Source: Artocarpus heterophyllus
Lineage: Eukaryota > Streptophyta > Magnoliopsida > Rosales > Moraceae
Assembly: GCA_025403435.1 (NCBI GenBank)
Contig: CM046350.1
Span: 26,847,661 to 26,911,660, forward strand
Direction of reading: 5' to 3'
DNA: 64,000 nucleotides
Shown: one piece after another, positions 10,139 through 21,469 of the stretch
How positions within the stretch are numbered: position 1 is the first letter of the stretch
How the letters are laid out: the number at the start of each line of letters is the position of its first letter
Notes under the pieces: generated by a model
Database searches by the model: none
Seen by the model: only the letters and a program-made list of their open reading frames with translations
What the model was told of the DNA's origin: nothing
Made by a program: the position numbers and the translations under genes

Positions 10139-10372
10139 TTGCTGGCAAGCCGATCTGGGTGATTAGTCTGGCGGTCATGACCCACCGGCCTGCCGATCTT
10201 CACAGATTGGCCTGCCGATTCATGACAAATCGGCCTGCTGAACTAGAAGTTTGGCCTGCCACAAGAGCCACTTGATTTCTACCATGCTAACGGCCTACCA
10301 AACCTGAAGTTTGGCCTTCCAATCTTACGACCATTGACCTGTTGAACTAAAGGGTTTGACATGCCGACCGAG
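10139..10372 (-). repeat. GC-rich motif array in leader of element 2
   Basis: About ten degenerate copies, spaced about 20-30 bp, reading CGGCCTGCCGATC or CGGCCTGCTGAAC on the plus strand. On the element's sense strand the core is CGGCAGGCCG, the reverse complement of the U3 array. Confidence 0.8.
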
Positions 10373-10862
10373 CAGAGATCACCCTTTTTCAGAAAATACA
10401 ATTTCTAATGTAATTTATCAATTTTATTCTCAACAATTTAAGAACATAAAATCAAAGACTCAGGAAATAACTAGGGACGCCATCATCTATCTTCTAGATC
10501 CTTCTTCTTCGAATGATTATTTAATTACAAAATTCTTACAATTTTAAAATTAAATAATAATTCCTAGACGGAGATGATAGTCTGCCAACTAATTACATGA
10601 AAAAACTTAGATACACATTCTAACCTCTAAGGAACCATAACTGGTGTAAATTACTTAATTAATAAATAATTAAATAATAATTTAGTCAACTATAATTAAT
10701 CAATAAGCATTCACCATATAATCCATGACAACATATAAGATTATATAGAAACCTACAGTGCCAACTCTCTGTAAAATTAAATTCAAATATATAAGAGATC
10801 AAAATCACATAATTTATACATATAGCACGATCACAAACTCGTAAATTTACGTAAAAGCCATA

Positions 10863-10874
10863 GCTCTGATACCA
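10863..10874 (-). promoter_or_regulatory. primer-binding site of element 2 (tRNA-iMet)
   Basis: The minus strand reads TGGTATCAGAGC, complementary to the 3' end of plant initiator tRNA-Met, two bases after the 5' LTR. It primes minus-strand DNA synthesis. Confidence 0.92.
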
Positions 10875-11267
10875 ATTGTTGGAAAAATAGTATGCAACGA
10901 AAATTTTAAAAATTTTATATTAGAGTATTTTCAAAAACACAAGTTTGAAATACTATATGCATAAATTAACCGGATCTTACTAATCTCTGTGTGGCAAAAA
11001 GCTCCTGCAATCAGTGAAGAGAAGTAACGTTCTAGAAGGACCTCAACCAACTGGCATTCTTTGCTATTTTCTATCCACGATCGGAGTGAGTGTGGCCTCA
11101 CACGTACAACTCTTCCTCCAGGTGACTCTCCTTCCAATCAATTGAGAGAACCCAAAGCTAGTATTAGTGATTTATGAACAAGAGCTCTTAGGGAGTTTCT
11201 AGATTATCACCAGTAAAGTATCACTCTTAATCTCTCAATTGATCAAATAATAATGAGACTCACTTCC

Positions 11268-11275
11268 TTTTTATA
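11268..11275 (-). promoter_or_regulatory. LTR TATA box (element 2, 5' LTR)
   Basis: The minus strand reads CTCTATAAAAAGGAAGTG. Same position as in sister LTRs. Confidence 0.7.
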
Positions 11276-11391
11276 GAGGTTAGGTCCAAAAGTCAGTCCT
11301 TATAAGATAATGCCTCAAAATTCGAATTAGAATCAAATTCAGATCAATATCTGATGAAATCTGTGTGAAAATGCGTGATCTTTTTATCACG

Positions 11392-11452
11392 TATAGGCAA
11401 GCCGATCTGCGTAACTGGCAGGCCGAACCTGAGGATTGTCATGCTAAACTGC
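11392..11452 (-). repeat. GC-rich motif array, U3 of element 2
   Basis: About three copies. The best, GGCAGGCCGAACC on the plus strand, reads GGTTCGGCCTGCC on the sense strand. It begins about 117 bp upstream of the TATA box. Confidence 0.75.
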
Positions 11453-12880
11453 CAAAAAAAATCTCAACGAATCTTTTATTTTCCACCTGAGATTCTAGAG
11501 GATAAAGTCTCAGTTTTAATTCAAATAACCCAATAGAAAAGTTATTCAATCAAAACAACTTTATTTAGATAATCTCTAGGAAAATAAATAAATTCTTGAT
11601 AATTCAACAAGTTTATCTTGAATTAATTTAAAATTAATCCAACCGATAAACAGATAAGAATTATCCGATCCCAATAATTCAACAAGTTTATCTTGAATCA
11701 ATTTTGTTACAAAATTAATTCAACCGAAAAATAGACATGAATTATTTGATTTTTTCAAATTTTAGCTAATCTGATAAATCTGACATAAGTCACCAATTAT
11801 TGAAAAAGTACGGCGTATCGTTACAGGATTTTGTGAGCTAGCAAAGGAACCTGATGGACCTATATAGTTCAAGCTCCCGATAATTATGAAACCCAATATC
11901 TTAGATATACATTTCATAATTATCAACTCCAACGCTACACCACTAAAAGCTTGGAGCTGCACTCTTAAACTATATAGAATTACAAAGCCCGTATAGCTAA
12001 GTCTCCATGACATATCATAGTGTATCGTATCCCCATAGGATTATCCATAACCGGCTTAAGGACAAGTTTTGTCTTACCTTCCCGATTATTTTTATCTTAC
12101 TTTCCATTATCTCACCATAGGAAAACTTACCATCCAAAGATGGTATTCCTTTCGGTTGCACCTATGTATCTAAATGGTCGAGCGCTCTAGTTTTCCAATG
12201 ACAGGATAACGTATATTAGATGATATCACTACTCCTAAAAAAGAGCCATGGATTCCATATCTATGAATAACAGGTTTACGCTATCAAGAGTCATGTCTCC
12301 AACGTACCGGCATGCATACCACGATTAAAATGTGGGTGTTACCCTTTAGTACATCAAAAGACACAAGTCAAGACAACGAGCCCACTATTTATCTTAGGAT
12401 TAAGATACAATATAACTGATTGTCTAAAGTGAATCGATTTGCCAAGACAGAATTATTAATCCAAATCAATTCATTTTATGTCCCGATCTAACACATTGTT
12501 ACTTATGATAATGTGCCAATGTTTCTATTCATGAAGTCTACCTCTGATGGCTAAAACAAACCATCTCCTAGTAGGGATATAGACCACATAATAATCTTTA
12601 CATGAATAAAGTGCCCAACTTTATTTTCTCAATTGCAGATCTTATGATTTAGACCGCCACCTTAAAAATCATGTCTTCCGCATAATCTGTCCATCATATG
12701 CCCAATTCTTAAAGGTTTAGAACGACAATCTCAGATTATTATTTACTTAACATACATTTAACAAATATGAACGTAAAGAGGACAAGATTTGATATATAAA
12801 TAATAAATGAATTCTTTATTGATAAAAATGTCTCTAAAAACATATTATATTTTTACTCCTTAGGACATACATGTCTAACA

Positions 12881-14724
12881 GTTCTTTGAAGTTGAACAAA
12901 TCCTAATAATGGTGATTTAAGGGCCCAAATTGGTTTAGAACCGAAATATTAAACTAAACTAACTTATTTGAATTTAATTGTAGATCTAATATCTATAAAG
13001 CCCCACATTTAATCAGTCAAATACCAAAACCCTTAATTGTTTACAACAAAAAAATACTCTAAACATCCTTTGTATTTAGCCAAAGTACCTTTTTTTCCTC
13101 TTTATTCTACGAATGCTTAAAATATGTTTTGTGTACGTAAATTCAATCATAAAAAAACTCGCTAAAAATATTAAATTGTTAAAAACATCCCAATCTTTTT
13201 AAATACTGTTTAAAACATAGATGAAATAAATATTTAAAAACTCTCAAAATGAAAAAAAAAGAAATAAAAAATAGATTTTCAAATGGAGTAGTTACAAAAC
13301 AATTTATGTAAATTCATATTTTCACTCTACGAAATTATTTTAAGTAAAGTTCAAGCATTTTATTTATAAACCATATAACTATATATGATATATATCATAT
13401 CGTGAGTGAAACATCGTAAGTATTCAATACTAGTCAATGTTCTTAATTTTGTACATAAAGTATTCATATATAAAAGATATAACTAAAAGACTTAGTATAC
13501 ACTAATAAAGTTTACAGTCAGTAAAATAAAGTTGGACACTTTCCTTTATGAAAATACCCAAAATACTATATATGTTTTGTTTAAATGCTACTTTTGTCCC
13601 TCTTTTTATTTAAATACCCAAAACAACCCTCGTGTTTATGAAATTAGACTCCAAATACTCCATAGAGCAATTAATTAAAATGACAAGATTAACCTTCATA
13701 ACCTTTATTTAACACAATTTAAAACATTATTAAACCAAAAGGTTATATAAAACCAATATTAAAAAATTAAAAACTCTTAAATTAATTGAAGTATTTTCTT
13801 GATTAAAAAAATTTAAATAACATTTAATAAAGGTTGGAGGGGATAATCTTGGCAATTAAAAAACAATAGCTGCTTTAGAGGTATTTTAACTTTGGTTTTA
13901 TAAATACGAGTTTTTTGAGCATTTTTATGATAACACAAAAAGCGTTATTGAAGCAAAACCCATGGAATGAATTGGTATCATCCCAATTTTGGGAAATCCC
14001 TTTAAGAATGAAAAAGAGAAAATGAGGGTTCAAACATGCCAATTCGTCTGGCTTCTCCAAACTGTCGTTTCTCCCATTAGATTGCTAATAATAAGTCTGG
14101 AGAAAATATTGCGAGCAAAAAAAAAACAACGGTAAAAAATTGGAACAAAAACAAAGAGAAAAGCCATACTACAGGCAGTGCGTTTTGTTGGAGACAATGG
14201 ACGGTTGATTTGCATAGAAACTTATAGAATGAAATTGGCGTTAAAAACACATGAATTGCTTTTTCCTCTCTCTGTTTGTAGTTGTTTTTCATAGCTTTTT
14301 GGTGCTAAATATAATTTATCATGGGACTTTTTTTTCTTTTTTTTTTAATTTGGGGGCGGGAAATATAACTTTACTCTTTGTTATAATTCACATCCATCAT
14401 TAGACCATGTCCTCGACCAGTATTATGAGATAATGTAACATTGAATGGTTTGGCTTTCAACGCTATGCTATGAGCTGGCTCAAACTCTACATTTGTGCCT
14501 TTAGAAAGTCGAGGTCCTCACCTCATCTCCATATATATTGCAAAAACAATAGCCAATAGGAAAAAAAAGAAAAAGAAAAAGAAAAAAAAGAGTGTCCTGG
14601 TGCACATTTCTCTATCAATGCTACAATAGAGATAAATAACCATACATCAAAAAACAAAAATTTAGCGCCAACTTAACTAAAATATGAACTACAAAATTTG
14701 ATTGTCGCCCGAAAGCAGAGTATC
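12881..14724. other. AT-rich intergenic DNA without a recognised gene
   Basis: Mostly A/T-rich sequence with A- or T-runs (for example 13240-13275, 14325-14345, 14560-14590). Short open frames at 13875-14292 have no recognisable domain and are rich in Phe/Leu. No RNA gene or element end was recognised. The right end adjoins the C-terminal stop of the NOM1-like pseudogene and may include its former 3' untranslated region. Confidence 0.6.
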
Positions 14725-16047
14725 TCACATAAGAACTCCCTCAGTATTGTTGAGGGCTTTTCTCACAATCTTAAGCTTTTCACTAGTAGCTCTATTGGCT
14801 TTCAGAAGATACTCCATAAAGAATTCAATCCCATGTCGAAGATTTTCGAACTCAGGAGCAACAGCCGCACGAGTAAATACATTCCATGTGACTTTGCCTG
14901 AGTACTGAAACATGGCCTCGAATAGCATCCGAAAGTGCATGCATTATCCTGTTTGGAGTTAGCTGCCTGATATCATTCAAATCTACAGACTTCAAAAGGG
15001 CAATTGAAAGCGTGAAAGACGCAACCATTTCTGCTACAAATCTAGCAAGGTTCAATGATCTAATAAGCTGCATTGTCTCCACCTCTTTGAAGTGGTCCCA
15101 GAGGCAAAAGGAAACGTAGCAGAATCAAGAAAGGTATTTTAATGATATGCGTTAATTGAAAGAGGGAATGAGAAACATTAGTATAGATGAAAACTTTTCT
15201 TTAGTAATAAAGTTCACTACACTTTGTCACATTATATTTTAAACCCACATGTAAATTGTCGAATTCAATATCATTAAGAGTAATACTAATGCAAGTTTTC
15301 AATTGTGTCCACCTGTACCCCACAGTGCTAAAATAAAAGGCATTACAGATATTTCTCAAGGCAATAAAGTTGAAATCTTGATATGCTTCAGTAAAGCATG
15401 AGCAACAAAGGAACACTTTTGTACAAGTCAATTTTCTGAAATTTACTTTTAAACTCTTCCCTTAGACTCCTAATTATATGCCACCAGAAATCCAAAAGGG
15501 AAAGAGTAATACCTGTAAGGTGAATTTATGATTTTTGTCATGTTCACACAATTTAGAAGCCAGGACAGCATAATACTTGTTGAACACTTTCTCTTGTAAA
15601 CGGCACTCGACAAGAACTCGCATAATCTCTCGGTCCTGTCCACCCACATGGGAAAGATATTGCCAAGACCGTAGAAAAAATCCCAAAAAGGATTGAGCAA
15701 AATAAGATAAAACGAAAAAAAAAAAAAAACAAAAAAAAAAAAAGGAGCCACACCTGCTTTCCTGGTAAGTCCAACCTAAGAAGCTTCTCGAATGCATCAA
15801 TGTAATCCTCACCACTCATTATTATACAAAAAATAGCCTTTATAGCATCTGTGTTCATCCTCTGTGCCGCAGCAAGCTGCAGCATTTTCTGCACTTCAAG
15901 GACCTCTTTGTCAATGGTCTTGGCAGCCTCTTCAACATCGTCTCCTGTAGAAGCAATATCCACAGATGATCACCATTGACCCCTCTTATCAGGATCAAGC
16001 AGCTCGCTCCATTTGAGACCTCTGATCAATATTTCTCCCACTCTTAA
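14725..16047 (-). pseudogene. NOM1/SGD1-like (MIF4G-MA3 protein) pseudogene, last three exons
   Basis: NOM1/SGD1 proteins are nucleolar, with a MIF4G and a C-terminal MA3 domain, and act in small-subunit ribosome biogenesis. Three exons of the C-terminal part remain. Exon 15754-16047 (acceptor TTTTCAG) encodes LRVGEILIRGLKWSELLDP and then MA3: QRMNTDAIKAIFCIIMSGED. Exon 15513-15635 encodes DREIMRVLVECRLQEKVFNKYY. Exon 14725-about 15109 encodes FCLWDHFKEV ... LTPNRIMH, FRMLFEAMFQYS and ends KALNNTEGVLM-stop, which I take as the natural C-terminus. Damage: a TGA after GQW (about 15967); a 4-bp TGCA duplication at 14936-14943 shifting the frame inside RIMHFRM; CC instead of AG at the last acceptor (15110-15111). 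The other splice sites are intact. The family was recognised from memory. Confidence 0.85.
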
Positions 16048-16505
16048 CTGAAAATCAATTAAAACTAGATTTAACAATAAAAGAAACAAAAACATTAATT
16101 TAACAAAAACCAGAAATATATACTTATTCAGTGTCCTAAACACCAAGTGTCATGGCTCCTTTCTGTGTCTAGGAAAAAGGCTATTGTAGAATTCCTTATA
16201 ATGTCATTAGCCCTTCTTTCAATTAACAACCAAGTTGACATCGCAAGCAAAATTTGCAAGTATAGCTGCTTGTTGAAACAATATCAGATTGAGTGAATTT
16301 GTAAAACAGGAAAGGTATAAAGATTCGAATCAGGTGAGGGCATCTTGTGTATATTGCTAGTTTCCTTTCTGGCCTAGACTAGTCAACTATGTTATACAAT
16401 ATAGAGCTGTATTACAAGACTGAGCAATAAAGTCAACTATTTTTCCACCAAAAACTCCACACTGCTACCCTTTGTTCTACAAGTGGGAAACTAATAAAGT
16501 CAACA
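16048..16505. other. intron remnant upstream of the MA3-coding exons
   Basis: Runs from the acceptor of the MA3 exon to the start of the gypsy LTR's AT-rich block. No coding match. It is probably intron sequence of the NOM1-like gene, with the missing upstream exons lost at the junction near 16506. Confidence 0.45.
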
Positions 16506-16507
16506 TA

Positions 16508-16665
16508 AAATGATTATGTATTATAATTATATTATATTACATTATTTCTATAATATTATAATTATATAATTTTATATTATATATATTATATTAAATATAA
16601 TATATATTATATTATACGTTTATATTATATTATATTATATATTATATATTATATATATATTAAGA
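16508..16665. repeat. AT-rich simple repeat
   Basis: Long TATA/ATTATA tract at the truncated left edge of the gypsy LTR. The right LTR has a shorter counterpart at 21925-22016. Confidence 0.85.
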
Positions 16666-18847
16666 ATCGTTTAATGAATAAAGAAAAAGAAAAAAAAAGA
16701 AACCAAATTAAATTAGGATTATATTTATCTTAAAAAAGGGAAAACCTAATTAGATTAGGATTACATTCTTTTTTTTTAAAAAAAAAAAAGGAGAAACCTA
16801 AGTAGATTAGGATTAGGGTTTTCTACTCATCTAATCTCTTATCTCTCATAAACCAATAAATATACCTTTAAGCTATCAAAGCCTTCATTCTCTTAATTTC
16901 TAGTTAAAAAAAATAAATCTCTCCCTCACCCCCTCTCAAAAATCTCTCCAATAAAGCGTCTATCATCTCTCTAATTCTCAAAGTCAAGAATTTACTACTC
17001 TTATTTTCTTTCAAGCCAAAGTAGAAGGAATTCTTTTTGGAGATTATTTATGCAAGTATTCATCTTTATTGAAGAAAACATAAGAATTTAAGGTATGGTT
17101 TAAAGGTTTTCATGGTTTTAAATTTTCATGATTGATATATATTGTTTTGTAACAAACCTTGTTAGAAAATTATTCTTTTATATTGTGAATGTGTATGTAA
17201 GTATGTTTGTATGAAAAATAAATTATTTTGTTTACTGTATTGATTATAACAATGTTATTTATGGTTGAAGACATTTATATTCATATGATATCATGAAATT
17301 TTATGAAAATAAGGTTTTGTTGTTAGAGTATGATAAGAGAATTTTAGGGTTTTCGTTTTGTAGTAAGGTGACTGATTATGTTTTGAAATCAAATATTTTT
17401 ATTTTGATGTGATTTTTGGCTATGATGTATATATATGTTAGGAATATATGAGATTTTTTATAATTTTAGTTCAAAATATTTTTAAGGTTATGAGCTTTCA
17501 ATCAAACACTACTCACGAAATTTTATTTGCTGACAAATTTGTATTTGTATTTGTATTTTATTAAGTCTGTTTTATATCACAAAAAGCATCTTTTGATTCC
17601 ATAAAAAATTTTTAATCATTGTTGATATGATAACTAAATGTCTATAAATTTTTAGCTTCATATCCTTATTATGTTTTTAGATAAAATTCATTAATTGTCA
17701 AGTATTTAGTGGTTATAAATATCTGCCTGATATGCTCTATGTCATTTGTTAGATGATAAATCATACTTTTAGATGTGTTTTATATGATTTATTATTTTTT
17801 TAGTCTTTATCTATATGTTAAGCATGTCACATAAAAATTTCAGAGGCATATTATACATATTTGATTTTATAAAAATGTTGAATGAAACATGTTCGTTGCT
17901 TAGCATGTGAATGTTAGTATTAACTCTGGATTCGAAAGTGTCTTTTGAATTACTCCAAATTTATTTGAAGCTGAAGTTTGGACATGTTATAATTTATCTA
18001 TCTATTAAATGTAGTAATTTTATAAATTATTTTATAGCATAAATAATTTAATACATAATTTTTTATTAGGATTGCCCACTGCGTAGACTTTGCTGGCAAA
18101 TTTTATAGTATGACTTGTATGATTTATTTTAATTGCAAACGAAATTTTTATGGTTAAAGAAAAATATAAGCATTATATATATGTGTTAACTTTATTTCTG
18201 TAAATTTTCATGCTCTAATTAAATGTGAATTGAAAGATATAGGGTTATGAATCTTTGAAGATTAGTTAATTTTTATGATTGATAGAGATACTTGAATGTT
18301 TTGAAAATTGGGAAAAGATATTTTGGATTAATATTTTCAAGAGAAGAAAATTCAAGTCATGTTTATATATGTTAACTATGTTGTGAAATAATTCTTACAC
18401 TTTATTCATGCTTATAAGTTGAGATTAATTTCCCTAAGTAATTGAAGGTCAAGTATTCTGTCTTTATGTTTCTTGACTTTAAGTGCATGTTTGTGACTCA
18501 AAGATGCTTTGTTTCGTTAAGAATGATATATAATAATGTAATATGGTATTAAATGATATCATAAACGTGAATATTAATTTTATGTATTGTATGAATGATT
18601 GGCATAAATACTCCAAAAGACTAGCAAACCAAGAACCATGGCAACGTTACACGATTTAAGGTTTAGTAAGCAAGCAAGTCAAGTAAGTACATTCTCTTCT
18701 GCAACATGATAAAAGTTTATGAAAAAGTTTTGGGAATATGTTTTATAATAATTTTTAAGTTAGTTTTTACATATTGTCTTCTTATGAAAACTCTTATTAC
18801 AACAAAAAGGTTTAAAGGATGTTTTAAGGATGAGGTATGATAAATCT

Positions 18848-18848
<1 letters not shown>

Positions 18849-18882
<34 letters not shown>

Positions 18883-18885
18883 GTA
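18849..18885. repeat. (TA)n-(GTAT)n microsatellite
   Basis: About eleven TA units followed by four GTAT-type units. The right LTR has a shorter TA run near 24209, so the tract changed length after insertion. Confidence 0.85.
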
Positions 18886-19803
18886 TCACTTAATTAAGTG
18901 TTTATGTTTATGATGTCCTGAAGGTTTGGACTTGTCATATTTGGTTTGGGACTAGCTACCCCACTCCTCTTATGACGGCGCACTTATAATATTAATGGTG
19001 CAACGCTTAGACCCCTAAAGATAAAATGAATAATGTTTTAATATGAAAGTTTAAATGAAAAGATATGTTCTATATAAACTTGTGTCTTGTGCACTACTAT
19101 GATTAATATTACGATTTTATATAATGATGTTTATGAAATGTTTTATGCTGTGAGATAGGGATGTGCACTTACTAAACTTATGCTTACTTAGTTTATATCA
19201 TGTTGTAGATAAGGATAAGATGCAGGTTGACTAGAATGGAGGACAAGGATGCGTGTCTATGCAAGAAGTGTTTGATTGGAAACAGAGTCATGTCACAGAA
19301 GGAATTTAAACTCAAACAAAATTTAATATATTATGTTCCGTATTTTTATTTGTTTGAAACTCAGTTCTATTTGTGATATATTCTTTTGAACTTATTTTTA
19401 TTGAATGTAATTTATGTTTTAAATTTTTAGTTTCTTATGGTATTTATTAAAGATTATGCTATTTAGTTCATTTCTTCATAATTAGTCTTAATTAGTTTTT
19501 TGATTAGAAGTTAAGAGTGCTTGCATTATATGTGTGAGTTTGTATTTGTTAAATATTTGTTTCTGTAAACTAAGTCTTCTTCATGGGGTCAGTTAGTCGA
19601 ATGCCTTAGGTGTTCTATCAAGTTAACTGAGGAGGAAAAGTTAAATCTGGTAAGTTGTTTTAAAAAAATTGCATGTTGATAAATGTATTTCCTAGGATAT
19701 TTCTCTAAGTGTTGTTGATTGTTTTAAACTTCTTATCCGTAATTATTAAGTTCAATAATAAAAGCAACGTCTCCTGTGGCGATCTTATGGGGCATTAAGA
19801 TTA

Positions 19804-19815
19804 TGGTATTAGAGT
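19804..19815 (+). promoter_or_regulatory. degenerate primer-binding site of the gypsy element
   Basis: TGGTATTAGAGT, two mismatches from TGGTATCAGAGC, three bases after the LTR end. This fixes the element's orientation as plus. Confidence 0.75.
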
Positions 19816-21116
19816 GGTTTTCATTTCTAATACGCACCACCACACGTTAGTTTTAAGTTCTCCAAGTAAGTATAAGATTCTTCTCTTTAAGTATATTATC
19901 TTGGAATAGATTTGTTATGATTATAACCAGACTACTTAGGAGTCTATAAAACCAAACTTTTATTGCTTGAAGCAAGAAACGATCTCTATCTTTTTATTTA
20001 TATATAATGGAAAAGTTGATAATGAAGAAGTTTGATGACAAGAGGTTAATATGAGATTATATTATTTTCTTAGCGAAAATATTTATTGTGGAGTTGATGC
20101 ATGACATGTAGCTCAAGAGAAGTGTAATGATAGTTATAGATTTTTAATGAACAAGTTTAAGAATTATACAAGGTTAAAAAAAAGGATTTTGTAAAGTTAT
20201 ATGTGGGATCTCTATAGTAATTTTTTTCAGTGAAAGATATTTTGAAAATATGCATGTTATCAAAAGGATTGACTATATGAATGTTTGAAACTTATTGAGG
20301 ATTACTTTATGAGAAAATTATTTATGATAATATTTTAGTAAATTAAACGGTTCATAACATGATATGATAAAGATCACACACCATAGTTCTTTTATGGATT
20401 ATCTTTGAATTAGTAGAGACTTCAATGGAATATTCTAGAATTATTAATGCAAAAGACTAGAGATTAAATATGAGACTATTATTTTTTTAGAGGATATTGG
20501 TTGAGGAGAGGTGACAGAGTAAGCCTAAAATTTTTATGGTGATATATGATATTTCAAAAGCAATGTTTAATATTCTGTTGTGAAAATTCTATAAAAGAAA
20601 ATAAAGTTTCAAGTATGGTGTATTTTCACTATTATAAACGTGATTGGTTATTTCACGAATGAGGGAATATACTGGTAGATTTATTAGAGCGCATGATGTT
20701 TTGCTGTGTATCTTAAAGTTAGATTTGAATATTTTAGGATCATTTGCATATTTTGGAGTAAAGGGTTCCTAGAGTACAATTCTCTTTTGGCATGTGATTA
20801 AAGACAAGTTTATATACAGGAAATGTGAGATATAAAGGAAAAAGAAAGGATTAATGTTATACTTAGATTTACACTTCTTTGAAAGATGATGAACGAAGAA
20901 GCAAGAAGAGAATTTAAACATTACATATGATATTGTTAGTTGGATATATGAGACTTTAATTAGAAATGATTTTTGAAGAAACTTTATGTGGAAAGAAAGA
21001 ATTTTAAGGAAAAGGATTAGAAATTTCTCTATATATTCATTACTACACGTATTTCAAGGATGACTTACAAGGAGGAAAGGATATAATATCTTGAATTTTT
21101 ACACAACGTTTTTCTT
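19816..21116 (+). other. eroded internal region of the gypsy element
   Basis: About 1.3 kb with no open frame; gag, protease, RT and RNase H are not recognisable. A weak match to the region after integrase (VYLKV ... F ... KG) is possible at 20709-20775. A non-coding derivative is possible, but the pol tail just downstream shows it descends from a coding element. Confidence 0.6.
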
Positions 21117-21469
21117 GTTCATATGCTAAGGAAGTACATACCGGGTCCATATTCTTTTGCCCAAAAAGAAAGAATGAGAAGTTTGAAAGAATGTAATTTA
21201 CAGGGATAAGCCGACTATGTGTTTGGTTAAAAAAGAAGATATTAGGGAACAAAGAAATTTCTCTAGTCAAAGAGTTATTAGGAAATCAAAAGATTAAAAA
21301 AGCTATATGGAAAAGAGATATGAGATTAGGACCAAGACTTTGAAAAATAAGAAAATCGCATTAGTTAAAATTTTATGGTGTAACTACAAAGAGGAGGAGG
21401 CTATGTAAGGCCCACTATCCAAAGTTATTTTAAGTTTTGAGGACGAAACTCTTATAAGGTGGGGAGAGT
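21117..21469 (+). pseudogene. gypsy pol C-terminus remnant (integrase tail/chromodomain region)
   Basis: Plus-strand blocks match the end of plant gypsy pol. VHMLRKYIPGP (21117-21149) resembles the usual FHVSMLRKY. TLKNKKIALVKILWCNYKEEEAM (about 21337-21407) resembles the LRNK...VKVLWRNH...EEATWE block. FEDETLIRWGEL-stop (21436-21474) is the typical pol end overlapping the polypurine tract. The blocks are in different frames with stops between them. The motifs support chromovirus-type gypsy; the lineage was not determined. Confidence 0.7.
21456..21468 (+). promoter_or_regulatory. polypurine tract of the gypsy element
   Basis: AAGGTGGGGAGAG directly before the LTR start TGTAATGC at 21470, following the GAGGACGAAACTCTTATAAGG context usual in plant gypsy elements. 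Confidence 0.8.

Larger units (their letters stand above)
9196..10876 (-). other. long untranslated leader of copia element 2
   Basis: About 1.68 kb between the 5' LTR and the gag ATG with no conserved coding frame. In RNA order: primer-binding site, an AT-rich part, a GC-rich motif array (10139-10372), a spacer, then hairpins with CCTAGG at or near their tips (9351-9665). Leaders in elements 3 and 7 keep this order and length, so the structure is a family feature. Confidence 0.8.
3272..12880 (-). mobile_element. Ty1/copia element 2, lacking its 3' LTR
   Basis: A minus-strand copia element. From right to left: 5' LTR (10877-12880), primer-binding site, long leader, gag, protease, integrase, RT and RNase H. 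Gag is split by a Tekay-like solo LTR at 6768-8910. RNase H is cut off at about 3272, and the polypurine tract and 3' LTR are missing. Stops and frameshifts lie throughout pol. The gag start codon (9193-9195) is intact. Without the inserted solo LTR, about 7.5 kb of the expected roughly 9.6 kb remains. Confidence 0.9.
10877..12880 (-). repeat. 5' LTR of copia element 2
   Basis: About 2.0 kb. On the plus strand it starts TGTTGGAAAAATAG and ends CATACATGTCTAACA, with inverted TG/CA ends. It carries the U3 motif array (11392-11452) and TATA box (11268-11275). The right flank is GTTCT; the left partner is missing, so no target duplication can be paired. Short open frames in it (for example 83 codons at 11762-12013) recur by LTR homology only. 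Confidence 0.9.
16506..19800 (+). repeat. 5' LTR of the gypsy element (5'-truncated)
   Basis: Aligns with 21925-25138. The match starts inside an AT repeat (ATTATGTATTATAATTAT). It includes a candidate promoter (CCAATAAATATACC near 16853), a pyrimidine-rich block, a poly-AT/GTAT microsatellite near 18850, and the end GGGGCATTAAGA, probably a mutated GGGGCATTACA. By eye, divergence from the right LTR is about 3-4% at 16830-17220 but about 15% or more near 18600. Confidence 0.85.

Noticed and set aside
10139..10372. Possible CRISPR-like array (repeats with spacers)
   Set aside because: Units are degenerate, spacing is irregular, and the array recurs at the same place in each copy of a plant retrotransposon.
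10863..10874. tRNA-like sequences
   Set aside because: Only the 12-nt primer-binding complement is present at each such site; no tRNA cloverleaf could be found nearby or elsewhere in the window.
11762..12013. Sense open frame of 83 codons in the LTR, with a relative at 27886-28125
   Set aside because: It recurs because the LTRs are homologous; it is broken in most copies and has no domain.
15470..15815. Open frames with Phe-rich runs near the NOM1-like exons
   Set aside because: They cross an intron containing A-runs; only the flanking exon parts match the family.
21043..21270. Minus-strand open frame in the gypsy internal region
   Set aside because: It is antisense to the plus-strand gypsy pol tail (HMLRKYIP block), which explains the conservation.
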